This document shows, piece after piece, positions 6,974 through 13,933 of a stretch of DNA of 19,901 bases (its first letter is position 1; each line of letters begins with the position of its first letter). The stretch spans positions 1 through 19,901 of the forward strand of contig JBFZBC010000016.1 of assembly GCA_041308645.1 (NCBI GenBank). Reading direction: 5' to 3'. This DNA comes from CAIJXO01 sp041308645. GTDB lineage: Bacteria; Patescibacteriota; Minisyncoccia; Phycocordibacterales; GWA1-40-21. Below the pieces are notes generated by a model. The model ran no database searches. It was given only the letters and a program-made list of their open reading frames with translations, and was not told the origin of the DNA. A program made the position numbers and the translations under genes.

Positions 6974-7708
6974 ATGATTTCAAGTTTTTTCCATACGATT
7001 TTATATCAGCCACTTTACAATGGTTTTATTGGCCTTGTGGGTGTTTTCCCCTGGTTTGATGCCGGGGTTGTTGTCATTTTGTTTACAATAATAATTAAGC
7101 TTGTTCTTTTTCCATTATCCCAAAAATCTGTTAAGGGCCAAATAGAGATGAAGAAAATTCAGCCAGAAATAGATGAGATTAAGTTAAAATATAAGGATAA
7201 TAAGCAAGAGCAGGCTTTAAAAACAATGGAGTTATATAAAAAAAGAGGGATCAACCCTTTTTCTGGTATACTTTTAGCTTTAATCCAGCTACCTATTCTG
7301 ATCGCTCTTTATATGATTTTTTATAAAGAGGGACTAGTAAGTATTAATACAGAATTATTATATTCTTTTATTCCAGCGCCGGATTATATAAACAAAGTCT
7401 TCCTGGGCCTTTTTGACATAACAGAAAAAAACACTATACTAGCAATTATGGTTGGTTTAGGACAGTACTTTCAAATTAAGTTTACAATGCCGGCCAATAA
7501 AAAAGTGCCAAAAGATGGTAAAAACCCGTCTTTTCAAGACGAATTGGCAAAAAGTATGAGTATGCAGATGAAGTACGTTCTACCAGTGTTTATGTTCTTT
7601 ATCGCCCGAAGCTTTGCATCATTAATTTCTCTTTATCTTATTACTTCTAGCCTTTTTGCTATCGGTCAGGAGATTTATATGAGAAAGAAAATAAATTTAG
7701 AAAAATAA
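6974..7708 (+). CDS. yidC: Membrane protein insertase YidC/Oxa1
   Basis: A 244-residue short-form YidC, as in Gram-positives and CPR, without the large periplasmic domain of proteobacterial YidC. Membrane segments lie at about 28-48 (FDAGVVVILFTIIIKLVLFP), 97-116 (GILLALIQLPILIALYMIFY), 155-170, and near 195-225. Between the first two is the cytoplasmic helical hairpin with QIEMKKIQPEIDEIKLKYK. The insertase places small membrane proteins in the bilayer alone or with SecYEG. The essential positive residue of the groove, usually Arg in the first core segment, is Lys42 here (TIIIKLVLFPL). There is no lipoprotein signal at the N-terminus. It lies 14 bp after rnpA and 11 bp before khpB, with its own overlapping promoter. 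Confidence 0.95.
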   Translation: MISSFFHTILYQPLYNGFIGLVGVFPWFDAGVVVILFTIIIKLVLFPLSQKSVKGQIEMKKIQPEIDEIKLKYKDNKQEQALKTMELYKKRGINPFSGILLALIQLPILIALYMIFYKEGLVSINTELLYSFIPAPDYINKVFLGLFDITEKNTILAIMVGLGQYFQIKFTMPANKKVPKDGKNPSFQDELAKSMSMQMKYVLPVFMFFIARSFASLISLYLITSSLFAIGQEIYMRKKINLEK

Positions 7709-7719
7709 TATAAAAATAT

Positions 7720-8187
7720 ATGGATACAGAAAAAGCAAAAAAAATAATAGAAGAAGTTTTTAATTTAATAGGTTGCCCAACTGAGTCAATTTCCTACACT
7801 CTAAATGAAAAAAGGGGTCATGTTTTTACTGTTAAAAGCGTAGAGTTTGAAAAAGTTTCTGGTGAGCGGGAGGAAATAAATAAAGATTTAGTCTATCTTT
7901 TAAAGAGAATTTTTAATAGGAATTCTTTACCAGGAGAAGAAAATTTCAAATGCACTATCGATATTAATGATTTGCAGTCAAAAATTGACGCTAAAATAAA
8001 AATGAAAGCTCTTAACGCCGCAGAAGAGGCAAGAAGCTTAAAAACTGATGTGCTGATGGAACCAATGTCTTCTTATGAAAGAATGGTGGTCCATAGCACT
8101 TTAGCTTCTGGACAGGAAGATATAAGCACTGAATCAGTTGGTGTGGGAAGAGAAAGGAGGGTGAACGTAAAATATCTAGCTATTTAA
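7720..8187 (+). CDS. khpB: RNA-binding protein KhpB (Jag)
   Basis: 155 residues. A KH-like domain covers about 35-95 and is followed by an R3H domain at about 113-153 with R121-M-V-V-H125 and the typical downstream TESVGVGRERRVNV. The N-terminal Jag_N domain of the longer homologues is missing, so this is a short form. KhpB binds many transcripts, often together with KhpA, and affects cell-wall growth and division. It follows yidC as in most bacteria. In many genomes mnmE/mnmG come next; here the order is broken by the secretion-like cluster on the other strand. The last 8 bp overlap tail-to-tail with the beta-propeller gene. Confidence 0.9.
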   Translation: MDTEKAKKIIEEVFNLIGCPTESISYTLNEKRGHVFTVKSVEFEKVSGEREEINKDLVYLLKRIFNRNSLPGEENFKCTIDINDLQSKIDAKIKMKALNAAEEARSLKTDVLMEPMSSYERMVVHSTLASGQEDISTESVGVGRERRVNVKYLAI

Positions 8188-9424
8188 GTTTTAGACTCCA
8201 AAAACTTAAGTCTGTTTTATTCATAAAGAATAAATAGTTATCATTTTTGTCTAATTGCAAATTCATAGCGTCAATTTTATTGTTTGATTCTTTATTAATA
8301 TCATAAACCAAAGTAGCTGACATAGTATCAGTGTTTATTGACCAAATACTGTCACTAAAATTAACTAATCCCTGGTACCAAGCGTCTGGATAATCCCCCA
8401 TTGGGAAGGTATTAGGCACAGCACAATACACTATTTTGTCATCAGTATTGCTCCAGAGACACTTTTCCGGCAGAGTGTTCCAAGGTAATAATTTCCCCTC
8501 ACCATTTTTAATATTATAAAGATATATTCTAGGGGTATTTCTAATACTGTCAGAATATAAAACTTCAGTGGACGCATCGTTTGTTTTGGTTGTTAAACCA
8601 TTTATATTACCAAGAATACGAGAAAATGATCCGGTTTGGCTGTTTAAGAAATATAAGAAACCAAGGACACCAGCAGAAGGTTTTGTGGTAAAGGTGATAG
8701 TACTTTCTTTTGGCCAAGACACAGTCCACTCAATCAATGGTGATTCAAATAAAACTTTTTTATTAAGGCCATCGGGCTTAGAAATATAACCAGTAGCACC
8801 ATTTAAACTATTTGTCAGATAAAATATTTTATCCCCAGCTGGGTTTATTGACAGAGTAGCAATATTTTCTGTTAGGTGATTACCATCTACTCCCCCTTCA
8901 AATTCATTTAAGGTAGTGGTAGCGGGATTTATTTTTACAGAGAAAGTTTGAATATTATTTGTAATATCTTGTAAATATCTGATTATTAAATTTGTACCAT
9001 TTGGTAACCACACTGACTCATAAACTTTAGGAATAGTTGTTACAGAAAGTCTCTTTACTTCTAGCGAATTTGTATAAACCTCATAAATATTACCGTTTGC
9101 TCTCAATATGTAATGAACATTTGTTCTTTGGTTTTTAGTGTCTTCTATAACAGAGAAGCCAGAGATAGGGTCGGTGGATATTTGGCGGAGTTTGTTTATA
9201 GAAACCACTTGAGGTATAGCATCGATTATAGGGGCGTCTGTAGCTGGGACTGGGGTATTTGAAGTTATTGTGCCAAAAGGGTCATAGACCCCAGTATCTA
9301 TCTGGACGGGGGTTATTACAGTTGGTTTGAAGGCATTAAACGAAAAATAAAAATATATTAAAGCCCCCAGAGCACCAAGGAAGACAACGAGGATTAGTAT
9401 TATAGCCGTTTGTTTTGACATCAT
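8180..9424 (-). CDS. Membrane-anchored beta-propeller protein
   Basis: 414 residues. One N-terminal membrane anchor (about 6-28) is followed by a Pro/Thr-rich spacer, then about 330 residues of repeated beta motifs such as VWLPNGTNLIIRYL, INPAGDKIFYLTNS, EWTVSWPKESTITF, TEVLYSD and CLWSNTDDKIVYC. The x-W-x-P/N-x-G/D-x-x-hydrophobic pattern is that of TolB/WD40-like propellers. The last blade ends NYLFFMNKTDLSFWSLKLK. It is probably displayed outside the cytoplasmic membrane as a binding or scaffolding part. No catalytic motif is seen. It is the last gene of the minus-strand secretion-like cluster, 7 bp after the pilin-like gene. A possible TATAAA lies 6 nt before the first ATG. Function is unknown; the propeller call is from pattern only. 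Confidence 0.75.
   Translation of the reverse strand: MMSKQTAIILILVVFLGALGALIYFYFSFNAFKPTVITPVQIDTGVYDPFGTITSNTPVPATDAPIIDAIPQVVSINKLRQISTDPISGFSVIEDTKNQRTNVHYILRANGNIYEVYTNSLEVKRLSVTTIPKVYESVWLPNGTNLIIRYLQDITNNIQTFSVKINPATTTLNEFEGGVDGNHLTENIATLSINPAGDKIFYLTNSLNGATGYISKPDGLNKKVLFESPLIEWTVSWPKESTITFTTKPSAGVLGFLYFLNSQTGSFSRILGNINGLTTKTNDASTEVLYSDSIRNTPRIYLYNIKNGEGKLLPWNTLPEKCLWSNTDDKIVYCAVPNTFPMGDYPDAWYQGLVNFSDSIWSINTDTMSATLVYDINKESNNKIDAMNLQLDKNDNYLFFMNKTDLSFWSLKLK
8184..8209. terminator. Possible shared terminator hairpin at a convergent gene junction
   Basis: A perfect 9-bp inverted repeat, TTAAGTTTT / AAAACTTAA, with an 8-nt loop (8193-8200) sits exactly where khpB and the beta-propeller gene meet. 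On the plus strand it is followed after a few bases by TTTTAT. The stem is AT-rich, so it is weak for an intrinsic terminator, but the place is right for both genes. Confidence 0.35.
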
Positions 9425-9431
9425 AAGTTTT

Positions 9432-9824
9432 TTATAATTTAAAATTTAATATTTCAGGATTAATGATAAAGAGTATTAACCATGAAGCTAAAGCCAAAAG
9501 TAAGCCAAAAATAGCGTTTTTAATCTTTTCTTTACCATTATCCTTCTCAAAAACAGATTCTGTAAGCATTATTTTTACCCCGCCCCAGACAATCATTATA
9601 ATAGATAGAGCGGCTGCAAGGGCTAGACCAAACTGAAAAGCTTGCCCTAGAAATACACCTAATTGTCCGGAAGATTGGTCAACCCCAGTATTAAAATTAT
9701 TAAAAACCCCATTTTCTAGTGGTGCATAGTCAAGAGCAAAAGATTTTATCGGTAATACCAAAAATTTCCAAAGTAACATTCCGATAGAGAGAAGAGATAT
9801 TTTTTTGTATAAAAAGTTTTTCAT
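9432..9824 (-). CDS. VirB2/TrbC-like pilin-type small membrane protein
   Basis: 130 residues in three parts. There is a signal sequence (cleavage plausible after Ala30 in IKSFA), a short extracytoplasmic stretch, then two hydrophobic helices: about 61-86 (FGLALAAALSIIMIVWGGVKIM) and 103-122 (NAIFGLLLALASWLILFIINP). A charged cytoplasmic loop with EKDNGKEKIK lies between them. The GGxK loop-proximal pattern and the terminal SWLILFIINPEIL are what I know from CPR pilin-like proteins annotated as type IV secretion pilins. The size and double-helix topology match mature VirB2/TrbC pilins, which are helical hairpins. It lies between the Ig-like secreted protein and the beta-propeller gene, in a cluster with VirB4 and VirB6-like genes, which supports the call. 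Confidence 0.8.
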   Translation of the reverse strand: MKNFLYKKISLLSIGMLLWKFLVLPIKSFALDYAPLENGVFNNFNTGVDQSSGQLGVFLGQAFQFGLALAAALSIIMIVWGGVKIMLTESVFEKDNGKEKIKNAIFGLLLALASWLILFIINPEILNFKL

Positions 9825-9834
9825 TCTAGTGGTG

Positions 9835-9840
9835 AGAATA
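9835..9840 (-). promoter_or_regulatory. Weak -10-like site before the pilin-like gene
   Basis: TATTCT on the minus strand (4 of 6) ends 10 nt before the ATG at 9824. No -35 is recognised. It is kept because its spacing equals that of the stronger sites elsewhere in the window. Confidence 0.3.
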
Positions 9841-9848
9841 TCGAACCA

Positions 9849-10850
9849 TTATTGTTTGTAAAAATTTATATTGTAACTACTATCAGTAAATTGAAAAATA
9901 CGGACATTGTTGTTAATTTTTAAACCAATATTTGCAATACCAGAGCCTGGGGCATCGATTCTACTGGTGAAGATATTTTTTTGAGCTTGGTTATCCACAA
10001 CTTTATTATTCATACTCCAAACATAGTCTAAGTCAGGAGTGGTAGGATAATTAACACTAAAAAAATAAGGAATAGCAATTACGCTAAATTCATCCTGAAA
10101 CATTTGTACTGGGTTAGTTATTGCTCTATTCATCATAATTCCATAAATAGGGTTATTTTCATAGAAGATTATTTTAGGTGAAGAGTTTGGAATAGTAACT
10201 TTTTTTGTAGCATAGATAGTACTGTCTGGTGAGGAAGCGGTCACCTCAATAGTAGCATCTCTTATTGGTATTGTTCCATTAAAAACAAAAACATTTTTCC
10301 CTACTCCAGAGGCGGATTGCTGTACTTTACCATCTTTTTTCCAGGAATAAATTATATTTTGAGCTGATATTTTGTTACCAGTGGTGTTTATGAACTCTGG
10401 GATAGCAGTGACTAATACTACTCCTTGATTAGTGTTTAGAGCCCTACCTTTGTAAAAAGGTGGAGTGTAAGCCAGAGATTCATATATTAGATCAACCACG
10501 GAAGGAATAAAAGAGGTTGATATTTCCTTTATACCATCAGTTGTTTCAACTTTCGCTGTAATGGTAGTTTTTTGACCATTCCTACCCGCTTCAGTACTAT
10601 ATTCTCTTAAACCTAAATCAGATTTTTTAATTTGTCCATCTATTAGCCAAGTTATTTTTATTCGGTTTAGGTCATAATAATAACTTGCTAAAGTTACTTT
10701 GACGTTTTGTCCTGGCTCAGGGTTTGTTGGAGAGGTGCTTAGTTCTAAAAAATTACCATCTGGAGTAGTTTGTCCAAAAGATATAAAAGGGCAAAGAATA
10801 ACAAAAAAAGTCAGAATCAGTAGATAATTAATAATTTTCTTTGTATTCAT
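9849..10850 (-). CDS. Secreted protein with Ig-like repeats
   Basis: 333 residues from the ATG at 10850. A clear signal peptide (MNTKKIINYLLILTFFVILC, ending near SFG) is followed by beta-rich repeats. The first has SPTNPEPGQNVKVTL and IKITWLIDGQIK; the second has ISAQNIIYSWKKDGKVQQ; the third has DLDYVWSMNNKVV. The motif W.(I/K)DG/NN.K..., about 110-120 residues apart, suggests three Ig-like or PKD/CARDB-like beta sandwiches. A longer frame starts at 10892, but those extra residues (MFHQHYFCAIILNS) would spoil the signal peptide and lie across the promoter, so 10850 is preferred. It is exported and probably part of, or attached to, the envelope structure built by the neighbouring VirB4/VirB2-like genes. 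Function is unknown. Confidence 0.8.
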   Translation of the reverse strand: MNTKKIINYLLILTFFVILCPFISFGQTTPDGNFLELSTSPTNPEPGQNVKVTLASYYYDLNRIKITWLIDGQIKKSDLGLREYSTEAGRNGQKTTITAKVETTDGIKEISTSFIPSVVDLIYESLAYTPPFYKGRALNTNQGVVLVTAIPEFINTTGNKISAQNIIYSWKKDGKVQQSASGVGKNVFVFNGTIPIRDATIEVTASSPDSTIYATKKVTIPNSSPKIIFYENNPIYGIMMNRAITNPVQMFQDEFSVIAIPYFFSVNYPTTPDLDYVWSMNNKVVDNQAQKNIFTSRIDAPGSGIANIGLKINNNVRIFQFTDSSYNINFYKQ

Positions 10851-10860
10851 ACTATTTAAA

Positions 10861-10869
10861 ATTATAGCA
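10861..10869 (-). promoter_or_regulatory. Extended -10 promoter for the Ig-like secreted protein gene
   Basis: TGCTATAAT on the minus strand, a perfect extended -10, ends 10 nt before the ATG at 10850. It lies in the 45-nt gap after virB4, so the distal three genes can be transcribed separately. It decides the start codon. Confidence 0.65.
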
Positions 10870-10895
10870 CAAAAATAATGTTGATGAAACAAATA

Positions 10896-12710
10896 TTATT
10901 CACTAGCGTTTAGCTCTTCCCTCGCCCTTTTTATAGACAAAAGTTGTGATGGGTCAGAAGTAATAATCTGGTCCTCGGTATATGAAGCTATTACTTTGAT
11001 AGCCACATGCTTTTGGCCGACAAAGAAGAGACCTTCCCCCACATCAGACTCTAGAAGCAAAAATTTTTCTTCATCGGTTAGATTAAATACCCTTTGTAGA
11101 TTATCTACAGTGGAAGGAGATTGTTTTAATAGGATTTGGATAGAAGAGTTGGTCACAATCGGCAGACCATAAGGTGAACTTAAAAAGTCATCCACATCTT
11201 GCGTAATAGTAGCGAGACCGAGCCAGTATTTTCTACCTCTTTTAGCCATACTAAAGAGGAAGGAGGCGGTATCTTCTGATTTCATCATCCACCAAGCTTC
11301 ATCAATTACCAGTAACCTCTTCTTTTTTTCTCGTCTGACAGCCGTCCAGATATAGTGAGTAATAATATACATGGCCACTGGTTTTAGCTCGTCTTCCATA
11401 TCACGAATAGAAAAGACCACAAATTTGGCATTGATATCTACATTAGTAGGTTTATTGATAAAACCTGCCCAAGAACCTCTGGTGTATTTAGAAAGCTTTT
11501 GAACCAATCCTTCTGCCCCCTCCATTCCGGAGAGCACAAGTTCAAAGTCTGATAATAAAGGTGGTTCTAAACTAGCAAAGTCTGATTCCGGCGTAATATC
11601 TTTCAAAGCGTAGGTTTCACTAATAGCGCGGTCCACAATCGCATCTTCTTCAGGAGTAAGGCCACCAAACATAATTCTGAAAAGCCCCACCAAGTTAATA
11701 ATATTTGAACGTAGAATATCAGCCCCTGATTCGTCTTCACGGGAAAAAGGAAGGTCAAATGGGTTAATATGGTTAGTGGAATTTAGGGAAATATTAAAAT
11801 TTTTACCACCAACAGCTTCTGATAGGAACTGATATTCTTTTTCTGGATCAATTACAATCACTTCAGTATCAAACATTAACGAACGTAAAATTTCTAGTTT
11901 TGTAGCATAACTTTTACCTGAACCAGATTTAGCAAAGGTGACAGAATTATAGTTATCTAAAGAAAATCTATCAAAAAGAACCAGACTGTTATTATGGCGG
12001 TTAATACCATAAAGGATTCCCTTGTCCGAAGTTAAATCAAAAGAGACAAAAGGAAAGATACTGGATAAAGGTGAGGAATTTAATTTAGAATGAATACCAA
12101 GCTCGTCGTCAGCAATTGGTAAGATGCTTTTATAACCCTGTTCTTGTTGGAACAAAGCCGGCTTGAGGTAAACTAGTTTGGATTCCAAAATAGACTTTAC
12201 TTCGGACTCTAGTTTATCGAGCTCGCTTTCATTGTCGCCATAAAGAGTGATATAAACGCCGACATCAAAGAGCTTTTCTTGGGCTTGTTGGAGGTTATCT
12301 CTTAAGGATTCCAGGTCCTGATAAGCAGTATCAAGCATCGGGTCGCGCACTAATCCCCGGCTTTCTCTTTGGTTAATCTGGCTTTGGACCTCAGCCACCT
12401 TTTTTTGAAATTGGCGGAGGATTTTGGCGGTTTCAATCGGGTGGATAAAAATAGATACATTAAAAATTTTATCAAGGTTTATAATCGGGGAGAACCAGCT
12501 TTCTGACAGGAAACGGGGGTAAGAAATAACAAAAAAGGTTCTGGCAATCTTCTCACCCAAATTTATTTGATTAGGAGTAATTTTTAAAGCAGAGGGAGCA
12601 ATAATATCTTGCAACTCCAAAACTCCAGACTCATAAATTTCCTGAGGCAGGAAAGAGGTCAGTTCCGGTTCAGCTTCTTTTTTCTTTTTTAAAAAATCAA
12701 ATATTCCCAT
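10896..12710 (-). CDS. virB4: VirB4/TraC-family secretion ATPase
   Basis: 604 residues. VirB4 ATPases sit at the base of type IV secretion machines and power pilus assembly and substrate transfer. The first 230 residues include a long coiled region (ETAKILRQFQKKVAEVQSQI through QQAQEKLFDVG) and an alpha/beta domain like the VirB4 N-terminal half. The motor domain has Walker A AKSGSGKS with Lys266, Walker B LLVIDEAWW with Asp470-Glu471, and the downstream block ATITQDVDDFLSS plus SIQILLKQSP typical of VirB4/TraC. Together with the preceding 211-residue protein the length equals a full VirB4 of about 800. It starts 6 nt after that gene and is translationally close-coupled. No transmembrane segment is seen. 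Confidence 0.9.
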   Translation of the reverse strand: MGIFDFLKKKKEAEPELTSFLPQEIYESGVLELQDIIAPSALKITPNQINLGEKIARTFFVISYPRFLSESWFSPIINLDKIFNVSIFIHPIETAKILRQFQKKVAEVQSQINQRESRGLVRDPMLDTAYQDLESLRDNLQQAQEKLFDVGVYITLYGDNESELDKLESEVKSILESKLVYLKPALFQQEQGYKSILPIADDELGIHSKLNSSPLSSIFPFVSFDLTSDKGILYGINRHNNSLVLFDRFSLDNYNSVTFAKSGSGKSYATKLEILRSLMFDTEVIVIDPEKEYQFLSEAVGGKNFNISLNSTNHINPFDLPFSREDESGADILRSNIINLVGLFRIMFGGLTPEEDAIVDRAISETYALKDITPESDFASLEPPLLSDFELVLSGMEGAEGLVQKLSKYTRGSWAGFINKPTNVDINAKFVVFSIRDMEDELKPVAMYIITHYIWTAVRREKKKRLLVIDEAWWMMKSEDTASFLFSMAKRGRKYWLGLATITQDVDDFLSSPYGLPIVTNSSIQILLKQSPSTVDNLQRVFNLTDEEKFLLLESDVGEGLFFVGQKHVAIKVIASYTEDQIITSDPSQLLSIKRAREELNASE

Positions 12711-12716
12711 TTTGTT

Positions 12717-13352
12717 TTAAAGTTTAATTGGTTTTTCCGTATCACCGGGGTTAAATAATTTATAAAAGAGCTCAATTGTTTCTTCTGTACCAAGACTCAC
12801 ACTTCTGATGCCACAACGAATTAAACCTTGCTGAATAATGGAGACTCTCTGTTCCAATTGAGTTCGGTTTTCTTCAAAATTATCAGTTTTCTCCCCCTTC
12901 TTGGTTTTATCATTGGTATTAGGTAAAAAGCGACCGAGGCCCGTATCTTTACCAGTGTTTAAAATGGTTGGGTTAAATGGAACAACAATAAAGAAAGTCT
13001 TAGACATTATGTTTTGGTTTTCCGTGAAGCTTCTGACGAACTGTATATATTCCCGGATTTGGATTTTCAGCAAATCATTTAATTCGTCATTATATCTTTT
13101 TTCTAGAGTTGCTAAATATGGACGGATATCTAACTCCCTTGATTGAACAGAAATTTGGATTGAAAAATCCAGGGAGTTTAGGAAGTTTTGAAATTGAAAA
13201 ATGATTGCCTCTTGTTCATCAGCTGATTTAAGAGCTAGGTTTAAAGAGGAAGATAGAATAATTGCTCGCATGGAGCCGTCTTTCATAATGATGATTCCAT
13301 CACGGACTTCTTTAACGGGAACAAATTGTTGAGTGGTTTTTGATATGGCCAT
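12717..13352 (-). CDS. TraC/VirB4 N-terminal-domain-like protein (separate gene)
   Basis: 211 residues, soluble. It starts with TTQQFVPVKEVRDGIIIMKDGSMRAII, then SADEQEAIIFQFQNFLNSLDFSIQI and a helical IREYIQFVRSFTEN block, then KTFFIVVPF. This is the pattern of the N-terminal domain of TraC/VirB4 ATPases (the CagE/TrbE-type region), which docks the ATPase to the membrane complex. Here it is its own gene directly upstream of the ATPase gene. The tail contains a charged linker (NDKTKKGEKTDNFEENR) and ends in a small alpha/beta piece, GIRSVSLGTEETIELFY. It probably forms a complex with the VirB4 protein. No Walker motifs are present, so it is not itself an ATPase. Confidence 0.8.
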   Translation of the reverse strand: MAISKTTQQFVPVKEVRDGIIIMKDGSMRAIILSSSLNLALKSADEQEAIIFQFQNFLNSLDFSIQISVQSRELDIRPYLATLEKRYNDELNDLLKIQIREYIQFVRSFTENQNIMSKTFFIVVPFNPTILNTGKDTGLGRFLPNTNDKTKKGEKTDNFEENRTQLEQRVSIIQQGLIRCGIRSVSLGTEETIELFYKLFNPGDTEKPIKL

Positions 13353-13362
13353 AACATTTTAT

Positions 13363-13368
13363 ATTATA
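13363..13368 (-). promoter_or_regulatory. -10 element for the TraC-N/virB4 gene pair
   Basis: A perfect TATAAT on the minus strand ends 10 nt before the ATG at 13352. No clear -35 or TGn extension is seen; the upstream sequence is the end of the inverted repeat at 13380-13426. Confidence 0.5.
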
Positions 13369-13379
13369 ACTTATCTGGT

Positions 13380-13426
13380 AATCAGACACTAGGTGTCTTT
13401 GAGGTCTCTGCACTTAGTGTCTGATT
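13380..13426. repeat. 16-bp inverted repeat between the PrgI-like and TraC-N genes
   Basis: AATCAGACACTAGGTG (13380-13395) pairs with CACTTAGTGTCTGATT (13411-13426) across a 15-nt loop, with one non-Watson-Crick position (13392/13414). A smaller alternative hairpin, AGACAC-TAG-GTGTCT, occupies 13384-13398 within the left arm. It starts four bases past the PrgI-like stop. No T-run follows on the minus strand, so it is not a typical terminator. It may be a REP-like palindrome or an RNA-stabilising hairpin. Confidence 0.8.
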
Positions 13427-13429
13427 TCA

Positions 13430-13864
13430 TTACTCCTTCTCCTCTCTCGTCACCGGATTTAAACTTTCTTTTATATCCAAACTCCAAGTTAAATCATGTA
13501 ACTTACTTTGGGATAATTTTGGTACGTAAATGGGTGTTTGGCCGGGGAGCCCCACGGGGGTTTTCACTGCTTTTTCCGGAGATTTATCTGTTTTTTTCCA
13601 CAGATATAATTTACTGGAAAAAAAATAACCAAAAGCACTTTGAGCAATGTTTAGTAATGGTTTTCCGTTTATGGAATAAAAAGCCAGAGCCAGAGAGGCA
13701 CCCAAGACTACTACTCCTAAAGGAATGACTATTATCAAAGGAAGAAAACGAAAAAGGATAAAACAAAAACCCGCCCCGCCAGCAATGTAAATAAACTGTT
13801 TGATGGTTAAGGGACCAAAAATTTTATCTTCTATCTCAATAAATTGTGGAACTTGAAATCTCAT
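13430..13864 (-). CDS. PrgI-family membrane protein
   Basis: 144 residues. It opens MRFQVPQFIEIEDKIFGPLT, a hallmark of PrgI-family proteins in type IV secretion-like clusters, followed by two closely spaced membrane helices (about 24-40 and 42-63). A cytoplasmic tail has SAFGYFFSSKLYLWKK and a Pro/Lys-rich end. PrgI/VirB3-like proteins are small inner-membrane partners of the VirB4 ATPase, and the gene lies immediately upstream of the TraC-N and VirB4 genes, which fits this role. The stop is TAATGA, a tandem stop on the minus strand. The gene is preceded by the AGCT-rich repeat at 13866-13933, which contributes its untranslated upstream region. Confidence 0.85.
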   Translation of the reverse strand: MRFQVPQFIEIEDKIFGPLTIKQFIYIAGGAGFCFILFRFLPLIIVIPLGVVVLGASLALAFYSINGKPLLNIAQSAFGYFFSSKLYLWKKTDKSPEKAVKTPVGLPGQTPIYVPKLSQSKLHDLTWSLDIKESLNPVTREEKE

Positions 13865-13865
13865 T

Positions 13866-13933
13866 TTATTAGCTTTTTAGCTGATTAGCTCGTAGCTTTT
13901 TAGGTTTGTTTTTCCTAACTAGCTAACAAGCTA
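13866..13933. repeat. AGCT-rich inverted repeat, copy without an internal gene
   Basis: The gap between two cluster genes is filled by TTAGCT/TAGCTA units in two opposed blocks. The left block contains TAGCTCGTAGCTT (13886-13898). The right block, CTAACTAGCT then AACAAGCTA, is roughly its inverse, with a T-rich centre (GGTTTGTTTTTCC). TAGCTCGTAGCTT recurs exactly at 16897-16909, and the inverse of the right block's CTAACAAGCTA recurs at 16913-16923. The repeat overlaps the stop codon of the 245-residue ORF. Confidence 0.75.

Noticed and set aside
10851..10892. Longer form of the Ig-like protein starting at 10892
   Set aside because: It would place the promoter inside the gene and put MFHQHYFCAII before a clean signal peptide; the ATG at 10850 fits better.
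13380..13426. CRISPR or intrinsic terminator at the inverted repeat
   Set aside because: There is a single unit with no spacer array, and no T-run follows on the transcribed strand.
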